A DNA stretch of 64,000 bases, taken from the NCBI GenBank assembly GCA_026686845.1, contig JAIVEN010000011.1:23422501-23486500 (forward strand), written 5' to 3'. This document shows positions 1-12,800 of this stretch, piece by piece. Both the position numbers and the translations under genes were made by a program. A model generated the notes under the pieces. The model was not told the origin of the DNA and did not search any database. It saw only the letters and a list, made by a program, of their open reading frames with translations. The stretch's first letter is position 1, and the number at the start of each line of letters is the position of its first letter. This DNA is from Adenanthera pavonina (lineage: Eukaryota > Streptophyta > Magnoliopsida > Fabales > Fabaceae).

Positions 1-520
1 CTGGAAGAAGTGCCCCTTGAAACAGATACACTGGAACCAGTAGCATGAGATTCAGCAATAGCAGTATTGGAAATATCAGTATGCGTGAGACTGTGTGTTT
101 TAGAATTAAGTATAGTCTGGGATTTTAACACAGTAGGAATAGAGGGAATGAGTATGACAGAAGTGGAACATGAGGAAGAGGAGAAGCAGGTGAGGAACCA
201 AAATGTGAAATGAGTGGAATAGGGAAATTTAGTCTTATAAAAAACTACATGCCTTGCAATATAAATTTTTCCTGCTGTGGCCATACATTTATCCCCTTTG
301 TGAGTCATACTTCACCCAAGAAACAGGCACAAAGTGGACCTGAGTTGCAGCTTGGTAGTGTTGTAAGACTGAGTGTGAGGGAAACACATGCATCCAAACG
401 TTCTCAGGAATGAGTAGTCAGGCTTAATCTGAAACAGTACTTCTAATGGAGTTTTATTATCCAAAACTGGATTTGACAGCCTCCTAAATGAGGTAAGACA
501 CTGTCAAAACTATATTTAGA
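1..520 (-). pseudogene. Degraded Ty1/copia integrase C-terminal fragment
   Basis: Read on the minus strand, the stretch from about 490 down to 270 encodes the usual end of a copia integrase: PVLDNKTPLEVLF, then FGCMCFP, then a CLFLG-like block followed by HKGDKC. Upstream (490-520) a TSFRRLSNP-like stretch looks like the preceding YLINRLP block with frame damage. The last 200 bp are Ser/Thr-rich linker. Stops and shifts break the frame, and no LTR is visible. It lies left of the first EDD1 exon seen here, so it probably sits in an EDD1 intron whose upstream exon is outside the window. Confidence 0.7.
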
Positions 521-748
521 GTAGACAGTCTGTTATGGACTATTATTAGATGATTCCACTAGTGCATAGGTTACATGTATTTATAGCATAGAGTTTACAA
601 TTATTCTGTTACAATAACTACTGTGACTCCTACTGTAACTACCACAACAATCTGACGTCCTATACCTAACATATCTACCATTACAATGCTCCTTTATGGA
701 GACTCCAGTCCCTTCACTTTAAACCTGGCATATTGTTTACATTTGCAG

Positions 749-842
749 GGCACGCTATGAAGATGCTAAATTCTTTTATGAGATGGACAGGCATAAAAGA
801 TTCTCTGAATTTCGAAATCAACTGAGGAATATTCTCTTTCAT
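749..842 (+). CDS. EDD1: EDD1 exon a (first visible)
   Basis: The acceptor is TTTGCAG, ending at 748. One base completes the previous codon, then ARYEDAKFFYEMDRHKRFSE follows in frame and the exon ends ILFH. The donor GTAAGT is at 843. The next exon continues EKLGTMLDKM, as in the family. Confidence 0.9.
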
Positions 843-3800
843 GTAAGTTGTTCAAGACTTTATGCTAAACCCATGGGGAATGAATAAAGGACCTACTAAA
901 ATACTTGTATTTCTTGTCTTTGAATTTGGAAGCTTAAGAAAGTGTTGTCTTAATTTTATTTTCTTCTTGTGGGGACAAACAATTTACTCACAAGTTCTTA
1001 TTTTCATCTCTAGGATAAACAATTTTGTCACAAGTTCATAGTGCATATTAAAGTGAAAATAAAGGAAATCAACCTTCATATTTATCACTGCAAAAGATTA
1101 TAGGAAATTCTTGTGTAAGTTACTTTCATATTCATGTGAAATGGCTTAATTACACGGTCCTCCTATCAAAGCAAAAGATAAGATACATGTACACCCATTT
1201 TTACAAAAGAATTCAAACAAATGGTTAAAAATAAATAACATAGTAATCAAACACTTTTTTAAGAAATTTAATAAATTAAAAGATAATAATAAATAATATT
1301 TAATTTCAACAATAACATATTTAATCAACATAAATTCTAATGTAGAAGCAAGCACATCATAGAATAAGATGTTTTATTGCTTTTGACAGTCTAACATTAA
1401 AATAAAAATTTAAGGAATACGTGATTCGTAATATTACAATTTTAACAAAAAATAATTCTATAATTGAGGGTATTTCCATCACAGGGCTTTTGTTGTTGAT
1501 CATATTTTGATTTCAGAGGAGAGCTCTGTAATGCATAGAGGGAAGTGCCATGTAACGTAACTAAGCTGTCTATCGAGGGAGAAGAAAGCATTTTAAAAAC
1601 TAATTATGAACTTTCACTAATTACTCAAGCTTAGGAGTTGAAATGGTTTTTGACTTAACAGTTGTCACCTGTAACAGTCGAAGGATTAGCATACTGTGTG
1701 TTGTGAAAGAAGGAATAAAAGCTGAATTTTTATACCATTTTAAATGGGCTTAACTCTTCAACTACCCCCAGCAACATTGCCATATTGGTGTTGAAAGTTG
1801 AAACAATTGTGGCTTCAAAGAAAGTGCTGTTGAAGATCAGCCCAAGAGTCACGTGAATTTTATCATGTTATTTCCTTATTTTATTTTGCTTTATTCTCAG
1901 TTTGCTTGGTGTGTATCTTGCTGTTACCAACACCACCACACACCCCCCCTCCCCCCCAACAGAAAAACACCCTTTTTTGAATCAGTTTAGAAGGTTGCTA
2001 TTTTTAAGGGCTTAGGGCTGACATGTTATCTCCCCTGCTCCCTGATTCAACCATACGCTCACAAATAAAAATTAACAAGATCAAAGAAGCAAGTGTTCTG
2101 GCCTTTCCCTTCATCCCTAGACTCCCTTATTTTCTAAATTCTTCATAAAGCAAAAGCCCAAAAAAAAAAAAAAACTCGTGAGTAAATTTCAGAATCATGA
2201 TGTGAAGTGAGTATGATGTCATAAAGCATTTTAAAGAAAACCCAAGGTCATATCTTGTAGAGTTTCGGAGTTTGATAATGATCTGATCCTTATCAATTGA
2301 AATCTAAATTCTGTGAGTTGCAATGTCTAAAATCTCATGGAAATAGCTAATACAAATATTAAATTAAAACTAACTTGTCATATTTGAAAGATAAGGTAAT
2401 AAAATACCCAACAAGACAATGTTTTCGAGAATAAATAAAATATAATATTAAAAGCTACTAAATAACAATAAAACTAATTAAAATGCTGCTAAATAACAAC
2501 AACACTAACAACAACAACGTCTTGTCCTATTAAGTGTGGTCGGTTACACAATCATATGATGCCATTTTGCTCTATTGAAAACCAATGCTTGAGTCATATC
2601 ATTGACTATGAGTTCCTGTTTTACCAGCTTCCTTAAGTGTCTTTCCTGGCCTCTTGCTACACCTTCTCATTGAGCTAAAAACCATTTAATTAACTTTTTT
2701 CACTGGTGCTTCTAGCGGTCTTCTTTGCATATGTTCATATCGCCTTAAACGACTTTAAACCATTTTCTCCCTGGTAGATGTCACATCAACTTCTTCTCAT
2801 ATAGAATCATTTCAAATTTTGTCTTTTCTTGTATGTACATACATCCATCTTAACATTCTCATCTTTGCTACCCCTATTTTTTGTTCATGTTGTTTCTTCA
2901 ATGCCCAACATATACTACCATAAAGCATTGTTGATCTTATAGCAGCTTGGTAGAACTTCCAAATAACAAGTGCAATAAAACATGCCAGTTTAATATTTTC
3001 TTCAAGAAAGACTTTCTCCAACATATCTTGATACTATGATTGATCTTGTGCTCTAGGGCTCATCATTGGGCCTTTCATGGAAAATTGAATGACTTATGTG
3101 TGCCTTGACCTAAGTTGTGAGAAAATACTAAATAAGGTTAATGTTGTTAAGAATACAACAGTTATTGGTTTCTCATTTAGCACTAGTTTGGTCACTTTGA
3201 TGATGTCATTAAGGCTAATTTGCGTGTCAAGCCCATAAATTATTCTTTGAAATAATTTTTAAAAATCAATTACAAATTTTCTTTTTGTGCCATGCGGGTC
3301 ACACTTGTCCTTCCGTGTGTTATGTTTGAGTGTGTTAACTTCATTGGGTATAGTTTGAGAGTCATGCCCACTTAAATTGACTTTTGAAGTTCAATGTCCA
3401 TTCTTTTCTGTTCTTTTTCATTTGTAAGCATCTTTTGTCCCTTTGGTTGTTAAGGGTAACATTATTGGAGTCTCTCATTGTTGGCATTTGAAAGAGATCT
3501 TTTTCATTCCTATATTATTCAAATTGTACAAGGCAATGTATATACTCCAAGGCAGAGAATCCCGTACTAATGATAGCGAGATAATAGGACATAAAAAGGG
3601 TAAAATTATCCCTAAGAATATGCTACAGTGAAACAAAAGATGTTTACAATGAATGACTTTATACTACATTGACCATATTCCCCCTCAAGTTGGATCACAG
3701 ATATTAATCATGTCCAATTGACACAATCTTCAAAATAATCACAGTTTTGCTCCTTGTCATCATTGGATTTGTTGACTTTGAAGGGCTAGAGATAGACCTC

Positions 3801-6800
3801 TTCTGATTTTCAGCACCATAGGAGATAGAATCCCGATCTTCATGAACAGATTTTTCCGGTTGAACAGATTGTATTGAATTTTTAAGAACTATATTAGGCT
3901 GCTGAACAGGCTGTATTGAGTTCTCAAGAACTGTATTAGATTACATTGACTTCTCAACATGCTCTGGTGATCTGAATAGCATTGAGAATTATTCAGAGGA
4001 GAATGTGCTGGTGGCGCATCATCAACACCTTTATTTCTCTGCTGGTATGTTTTAAGTGGTGGAGGCTAAGTCAAATCTTTTGTGACTGTAGAGGGGGAAG
4101 GAAGTTGAAAGAAACTTGCAGGTTGAAGTACTTCTAGTAACCTCTCAGTGTTCAAGAAACCTGTTGAAAAAGGAAAATCATCCTCATTAAATACTACATG
4201 TCGTGAAGTATAAATTTTACCTGTGAGAGATGGACACTTGAACCCTTCATGAGAATTGCTGTATCCAATAAAAATGCATTTTATAGTATGATACTGGAGC
4301 TTATGTTGATTGTAAGGTCTTAAGCATCGAAAGCATGCACAGCCAAACACCTTTGAGTTCATCTAGCTCTGAGTACTTATTGAATACCTTAAAGTATGGT
4401 CAGACTCCGCTGAGAACATAAGGTAATTTGTTAATAAGCCAATAGTAGTATGAAAAGCCTCCCACCAATAGTATAACGGCGTTTTGGCTTGAGCCAAGAG
4501 TGTCAACCCCATTTCTACACTAATGCCAGAGTCATTAACCGGTTTAGTAAGATATTCTCCTCGCCAATCACTTTGTAACATTTTTATCTTAGTACTAAAT
4601 GGCTTCTCAACCAAATATTTAAAATTTTTAAAAGCATTCAACACTCAATCCTTATGCTTTAGCAGATATAATCACATGAATCTACTTTATTCTTTAACAA
4701 ATATCACATAAAATTGAAAACCACTAGTTGAAGTAATAGGGACGGTCCCCACAAATTAGTATGTACCAATTCAAGAAGTTCAGAGGCATGAGAATTAAAA
4801 AATTTTAACAGTAAAGCATTTTTCCATATTGACAAGAGTCACAAAAACTAACTCTTTTATTTGAATCAAAATTCAAATTATGACTATGCAAAGCTAAACT
4901 CAAAACTTGACTAGAAGGATGCCCAAGTTTACAATGCCAGTTTTGAAATTCCAATTCTGAGAAGACCTTCTGTTCAACAGCAATTAAAGCCATGGCTTTA
5001 TTCTCCTTATTCTTCATCTTTGCTGCTATGTAATACCCATCATTCATTCTTCTTTGTTTTAGTATTCTCCCGGATTTTGTCCTTGACACAATATCCATTA
5101 GCAAAAATTACAAGAGCATCATGATCAACAAGTCATCTTATAAACTCTTAATAAATCTCTTTCAATCTCAGGAGCATATAAAACTTTCTTAATATTGGGA
5201 GGAGAGCCACTCATTTGATTATCCTTACTAGTCCCTACTTTATGTACCTCAATCTTTTCACCATTACCAATAGTAATTGTTAGCTTATCATTTATCGGTG
5301 CAGACTTTTCCAATTGAGTTGCATCTATTGTAATGTGATTATTAGTGCTGCTATCAAGATACCAGGAGTCTTCTACCACTGTATTTGGTGTTGCAATAAG
5401 TGCCATTCGATTTGAGCCACTAGAATTTGATCCATCTCTCCTGTTAGATTCATTGGTATGCTGAAAATTCCTATCAAACTTCCAAAAACTGACATTGGCC
5501 ATGTGACCAACATGATTGTAGACCTGATAAATAACCTTTCCATCTTTACCTGTTCTTCCTTTGCCTCTTCCACAGTCTCCTTTGGAATTGGAACCATGCC
5601 ATGTACCTCGAGCATTGTCTCTAAATTTAGATCTAGCCTAATTTGCAAAAGGTGAAGTGATTGCAACTCAACCCATGTCAAGCCGAGTTTGTCAGCTAGC
5701 TGTACTACCACAACATTATATTCTACATCAACCCCAGAGAGAGTCTGTAAGACCAAATCTAGTAATAAAACTAGACTACCTTTAACATCCAAATTATCTA
5801 AAAGAGATTTCATCTTCATTAAATATTCCTCCGTTGTCATGCCATTTTTCCGAGTTCCTTGAAATTCAGACCTTAGTAGTTTTATTTGAGCCTTGGATTG
5901 AGCCCCAAATAGCGCCTTTATTGTCTTCCACAATTCACAAGAGGAGACAAAGTGTATCAATTGACCAGCTACTTCCACAGTCATTGTATTTCTTAGCCAT
6001 CCAAGGAGCAATTGGTCCATTGCTTCATATGTTGGATTGACCTTTGTGACATCACCATCTTTGATTAATTTAGGAGGACATAATTTTGAGCTATTGAGAT
6101 ACCCGTCCAATTTGTTATCTCTAATGAGAAGATAAACTAGTGAGTGCCAAAGTAAGAAATTTGTTATGTCCATCTTGACAATGGCAGATTGTGACAGAAA
6201 AGAGGAGAAAGGAGCAACCTTTGCAAGGGGATTGATGACATCTAAAAAGGAAGATTGAGCAATGAAATCACTGGGAGAGAGAGGTGTTTTGCTGTCAGCC
6301 ATGATGAAGAAAAAACAGAAGCGAGATGGGCACAAGAGAGAGGCACGAAACTTGAGCATCTCAAACAGAAATGTGAGACTAAGAAAAAGCCAGCGATGTG
6401 GTGGCTAGAGATGATCGGCAATGTGAACAGTAGCGGTGCGAGTAGAAGCACAAATAGACACGGACGACAGGGTGACTGGGTTCGCATGGTGGTTGGATGT
6501 GAACGTCCAGAGGTTTTGCAATTGATGACGGCGGCGTTGAGTTACTAGCAATGATTAATATTATGGCTTTGGTATCAAGTAAGAAATCTAGGGTTTTGAT
6601 ATTTAGAATAGATGAGAAGAAAGGAAGAGCTCGATAGATGGTCCCACATTGTAGTCTCTAATGTATATTTATAATCAAGGAGTATACAAATCTAAATCAT
6701 ATCCTACATATATTAAATATCATCAGATCTCCTAAAATTAAGGAAAGAGATAACAAGAGAATATTACATAATAATTATACAACATTATACAAGATTGGGT

Positions 6801-9800
6801 TGGGCTTCTACTTGTTTGTCAAATATTTGCTCTGGAGGACTAGGTTCAAGATCTATCATGACCTATCATAAGTTTTAACTCTCTTGATGCCTTAGACACA
6901 AAATTCTCTTCTTTATTCAAGTTCCTTTGCGAGTAGACAAGTAGTTCTTTTTCTTTTTGTCTTTTTTTATCTCCCCTTATGTTTAAATTTTCTCATGTTC
7001 GGGCAAATGAGTATAAGATGGAGGGTTAGGAGAAGAAGAAGATAGAGCCAAAGGTGGATTAGAGGAACAAGTAGGTGGAGCTGGATATGGAGTTGGGAGA
7101 TGTAAAGAACTCTTAATAGGGTTATTGTGGTCATACCAAGTTTGGGATTCACTCATATTCTCCCCCTGAATTGAGGATTTACTGCAGAAAGGTGTCTTCA
7201 AAGAAAGTGACATCTATACTTTAATAGGTAGAATGAGACACGGGATCATAGCACTTATACCCCTTTGTTGATGGAGAATAGCCAAGGAAGAACACTTTGC
7301 AGCTCGGGGTTCAAGTTTAGAATGATTGGGGGAATGATTATGAACAAAGGTTGTGCAACCAAACACTCTAGGTAGAAATATCCGGCTTTGATCTCTTTTA
7401 TTGTAAATATTTGATGTTGATATGCTGAGTCGTAGGATTAAATCTGTAATTATGAGGAAGATTTATTTTTGGGTGTATATATTCGTTGCTTTCCTCCCCT
7501 TGTAAATCGTCAATTTTGAATAAACATTCTCCTTTCTACATGGTATCAGAGCCACCTTGGTTTTGGACCCTGAAGAAGCTCTACTTCTTCTTCCTCCCAT
7601 TTTTTCCTTTCCACTTTCCGTCAAAGTGAGTGAGTGACGGTGTGATCTTATTCTCCGGTGACACCACCCACCCTAGAGGGCTCAGACTTGCCTGATCAGC
7701 TAGTCCCCTAAGTCCCGTTGACATCTGAGCAGCGTGTGAGCCACACTCGCAGTCCAAACAGTTTTGGATCTCACCTACAAGCGTGATGTTTGTTCATCTC
7801 CGAACTTCTCCTTTGGTAACATCAGCATATTTCCAGCCATTCCCTAGTGTTGGGTACCTCATTACTGGATCTAGTAGATTGAACAAAAATGACCAATAAT
7901 GAAGCCAATAATAAGACAGTCACGAAAGGGTTTGAAGCTAGTGCAACTTAGCCTATTACTGGAGGCAGCACTGATGGGTCTTCTTTTGTGTTAACTATAG
8001 AGAAACTCACTGGAAGTAACTAACATGAATGGGTGAGGTCAGTAAAACTAGCAATCGAAGGTCATGAAAATGAAGGCTATCTCACTGGTGACATTAAAGC
8101 CCTCTATCAACAGTGGAAGAATGATAACTCCATGGTGATCTCATGGTTGACCAGTACAATGGCTCCATCTATCCGATATACATTTCTCTTCCTCAACATG
8201 CCATAAGAGGTATGGGATGCTACTCTGATGGTGAGAATGCTGCTCAGAGATTTGAAATTAAAAGTCGCTTGTGGTAGACCAAGCAAGGAAATAGGGAAGT
8301 AAATGAATATTATATTGAAATAGTATCTCTCTCGCAAGAATTAGATTCTTATTGTGAAGATGAATGGAAATGCACAGAGAATTGTTTGCTCTCTAAAAAG
8401 AAAGTTGAAAAAGAAAGATTATTTGAGTTCCTTGCAGGTCTGAACAAAAGTTTGGATGATGTTAGAAGTCAAATTCTGGCTCATAGTCCAGTTCTATCTA
8501 TAAAGGAAGCATTTTCTAAAGAAAGGTGTGAAGAGGCAAGAAGAAGAGTCATGATGAAGGAAGAGGTCCATATTGGTGGATCTGAAAGTTCTGCTATGAT
8601 GGTAAAAAATTCAGCATCTAAATCTCAAGATAGACCATAGAGAAGTTGCCCTTGGTGTGATCACTGCAGAAAACAAGGTCACACTAAAGACGCATGCTGG
8701 GATTTGTGTGGCAAGCTTGCAGACTAGAAACCCAAAAGAATTCACAAGCCCGAAGTTATCAAGTGGTTAGTGAGTAAAGTCATCCAGAAGTTGCTGTTAC
8801 AACCAGTAATGATCAACTGAGTAAAATCATGGAAATGCTCTTAGATTTAAAATCCTCTAGTCAGTTATAAAGGCATACTCCTCTTGCTACTTTGGCTTAT
8901 GGTAAAATTATTTGTGCTCTTAAATCCTCAAAATCTTATGACCCTTGGGTCGTTGACTCTAGTGCTTCTGATCACATGGACTGATTCTAGAGATCTATTC
9001 ATTTCTTATACTCCTTGTAGTGGGGATTTAAAGGTCAAAATTGTAGGTGGAACCTTTCTTCCTGTTGCAGGAATAGGAGGTGTTTGAATCTTTGACTCTA
9101 TAATTCTAAAAAATGTCCATGTTCCTTAACTTGACTGTCATTTGCTTTCTGTTAGTTGTATTACTAGAGATTCCAATTGTTCTACTAATTTTATTCTTCT
9201 CATTGTGTCTTCCAGGACCCATTATTGGGGGAGATGATTGGCAGTGCTTGAGAATTCCATGAGCTATACTATATTGAATTTACCCGAATAGGAAATCTAA
9301 GTTCAACTATCAGTTGCAATTCTGCTTTGTCCTTAAAAAATAATGACCTTATGTTATGGCACATGTGTTTGGGACATCCAAATATTAAATATTCATGTCA
9401 TCTTTTTCCTGAACTTTGCATGAATAAAAATTCTGGTTTTCATTGTGATAGTTATGAACTAGTCAAACATTATCATATTCCATATCCTAAATTTGAATAT
9501 AAACCATCTCGACCATTTGCTCTCATACATAGTGATATTTGGGGTCCATCTAGGAAATCTAATAGAATCCAATCAAATTGATTTCTTTCATTGATGATTA
9601 TACTCGTTTTTGTTGGGTTTATTTGTTAAAAAAGAAGTATGAGGTTTCCTTTGTGTTTACCCAATTCCATACTATGATTACAAATCAATTTGCTACCAAT
9701 ATTCAAATTCTCCAAACTGACAATGGTACAGAATACTTTAACCATGACATGAAGTCTTTCTTGAGTTCTAAAGCCATTTTGCACCAAAGTTCATGTAGTA

Positions 9801-12800
9801 ATACCCCCTAGGAAAATAGAGTGGTAGAAAGGAAAAATTGACATATATTAGAAGTAGCTTGTGCCTTAATGTTTGCATCAACTGTACCACAAAATTACTG
9901 GGGAGATGTTATCCTTATGGCTACTTACCTTATAGATAGAATGCCCAGCTGTGTGCTCACTTTTACCACTCTACTTCAAAAAGTCAAAAAAATGTTGGTT
10001 CTGAAGCACTGCCTAAATCAAACCCGGTGATAGATCCTAAGTCCTCCACCAATATAAAATAGGTAACCAATAATGAAACTTCTGACTTAGATTTACCCAT
10101 TGCTTTGAGAAAGCCTGTTAGCTTCTGCACTTTGCATCCCATTGAAAGATTTATAATGCTTGTTCTTCCACCTATCGTGCCTTTGCAACTAATCTTGACA
10201 GGATAAAGACACCTTATAATATCCATGAAGCTCTAAAAGATCCTAACTAGAAAGCATCAGTTATGGAAGAGATGAAAGCACTAGAGAAAGATGATATGTG
10301 GGAATTAGTGGATCTACCACTTGGAAAGTATCTGGTAGGCTGCAAGTAGGTGTTTACTGTGATGTATAAAGCTGATGGAACAATTGAATGCTGTAAGGCT
10401 CATCTTGTTACAAAAGGGTTCACTCAAACGTGTGGAGTGGACTTTAAAGAGACATTTGCTCTTGTAGCGAAATTGAATACAATCTAAGTGTTGTTGTCGT
10501 TGGCTGTAAATCTTGATGGGCCTCTACAATAGCTCAACATCAATAATGTGTTCTTAAATGGAGAATTAGTAGAAGTTTATATGTCTCTTCCTCCAGGATT
10601 TCAAGAACATAATCATGTTTGTTGACTCAAGAAATCTTTATATGGTCTAAAACAATCTCCAAGGGCTTGGTTTGACAGATTCACAGAAGTTTTGAAGAAA
10701 GAAGGTTATAAACAGGGTCACTTAGAGCACATAATGTTCATCAAACATAAAGGAGGAAGGAGAACCATTCTCATTGTGTATGTAGATGACATTGTTGTCA
10801 CTAGGGATAATATTGTCGAAATAGAGAGGTTGAAGAATATTCTTGCTGCAGAATTTGAAGTGAAGGACCTGGGGCAAGTGAGATACTTCTTGGGAATGGA
10901 GATCGCTAGATCTAATTAGGAGACCAGTGTATCTCAGAGGAAGTATACTTTTGATCTCCTCATTGAAACCGGAATGCTAGGATGCAAGCCTTGTGATACT
11001 CAAATAGATCCCAAAGGAAAATTTGTAGAGGCTAGAGAACTAGTTAATAAAGAAGAATATCAGAAGCTAGTGGGAAAACTAATATACTTGTCCCATACAA
11101 GACCCGATATTGCTTTTGCAGTTAGTGTAGTTAGTCAGTATACGCATGCACCCAAGGAAGCTCATTTGGAAGTTGTATATAGAATCCTAAGGTATTTGAA
11201 GGGATCACCAGGAAAGGGTCTTTTGTTCGAAAAGGGACAACATGCTCATGTAAAGGTCTTTGCTGGTGCTGACTAGGCTAGCTCAACTGATGATAGGGGA
11301 TCTACCAATGGATACTATTGCACATTTGTTTGGGAAAATTTAGTGACATGGAGGAGTAAAAAACAAAATGTTGTTGCTCAAAGCAGTGCAGAAGCATTCA
11401 GAGCTTTTGCTGAAGGTATCTATGAAGGCTTGTGGCTCCAAAAGCTATTGGAGGAATTACATGTTGATATCAAAGTTCCTATCTAGCTATATTGTGACAA
11501 CGTGGCTGCTATTAATATTTCCCTCAACCTTGTGCAACATAATCGAACAAAACTTGGAAGTTGACAAGCATTTTATCAAAGAAAAGGTGGAAGAAGGGAT
11601 CATTCTTGTTTTATATCTTGACCAAAGAACAAACAGCAGTTATACTTACAAAGGGTCTGCTATAACACACTTTTGAAGGCCTTATTGGCAAGTTGGACAT
11701 AATGAACATCTAGGATCCAACTTGAGGGGGAGTATAGAAATGTCCGGCTTTGATATCTTACTTTTATTGTAAATATTTGATGTTGATATGCTGAGTCATA
11801 GGATCAATTATGTAATCATTATGGTGATTTGGTATTTATTAGGAAGATTCATTTTTGGGTGTCTATATTCATTGCTTTCCTCCCCTTGTAAATCATCAAT
11901 TCAGAATAAAACAATCTCTTTTCCATACTCTAAGGGGTAGATTATTTTCAAATCTTGAATTGGGAAAGGTATCACTCACTTTCTTAAGTGGTGTATCAAA
12001 AGAAAGGACCTTACTAGGCATTATGTTGATCAAATAGGTGGGAGTCAAAACTGCATCTCCCCATAGGTATTTGGGTACATTGGAAGTGAACATTAGGGCT
12101 TGGGCAACTTCTGGTATATGTCTATTTTTACTCTCAGCTATTTAGTATCGTTGTAAGTATACCGTGTTTGGACATTGGTATTGAATTGGGTCAAGATCAT
12201 ATTATGAAAATTAATGAACACATGATAGACTTCACTCTTTTCTTTTAATAAGTAGACCTAGCAAAGACATGTATGACCATCTATAAATGTCACAAACCAT
12301 TTCGCATTGGTACAATTAGGAATTTCAGAGGGACCTCAAAGATCTCTGCGTATTATAATAAAAAACTAGGTTGGCTTATAATGGGATTTTGGAAAAGATG
12401 TTCAGTGGTGTTTAGCAGGTTCACACACTTCACATTGAAGATTATTAGGCCTTTTATCAGGACACAATGAGGGAAACGAATGACACAAATATTGAAAATT
12501 AGGGTGACCTATCCTCAAATGCCATAGCATCTGGTCATTATTCTTAGGGATCGCTTAGTATATTTCCTTGAATGCAAGTTCCCAGGAAGTGTACTTCTTG
12601 GGAAATATATTTCCCAACAAGATTACATATAATTTGCTTGTTTCACTTTTTATTTCCTCATAAGTTCAAGTTAATGTTTTAAATAAATATATTATATTAT
12701 ATTGTTAAAGACAAAAATATCATTTCTAATTTGAAAAATGATTAAGTTAGGGATATATTTGGAAAACAATTATAAAAAATTAAAAAAAGATCAGGAAGTA

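Larger units (their letters stand above)
3690..6822 (-). mobile_element. Copia B remnant, lacking RT, RNase H and 3' LTR
   Basis: In minus-strand order it has a 5' LTR-like end (about 6577-6822), a tRNA-Met-type primer site near 6563-6576, gag, protease, GAG-pre-integrase, a truncated integrase and a Pro/Ser linker ending PMMTRSK near 3760. Then the sequence passes straight into the polypurine tract and 3' LTR of element A. The LTR start (TGACAAACAAGTAG) resembles the LTR start of copia D, and the coding regions of B and D are similar, so they belong to related families. Confidence 0.7.
7366..11932 (+). mobile_element. Copia element C, structurally complete, decayed
   Basis: LTRs at 7371-7540 and 11733-11927 are flanked by the 5 bp duplication CTCTA (7366-7370 and 11928-11932). 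Next to the left LTR is the primer site TGGTATCAGAGCC, complementary to initiator tRNA-Met. A polypurine tract (TTGAGGGGGAG) precedes the right LTR. The order gag, zinc knuckle, protease, integrase, RT, RNase H identifies Ty1/copia. It is inserted into the integrase frame of element A in the opposite orientation. Many stops and an indel between the LTRs (170 versus 195 bp) show it is old. Confidence 0.88.

Noticed and set aside
210..413. Small + strand ORF near the left edge
   Set aside because: It is antisense to a recognisable copia integrase fragment.
7541..7554. tRNA gene at the TGGTATCAGAGCC sites
   Set aside because: These are primer-binding sites complementary to the tRNA 3' end. No cloverleaf is present.
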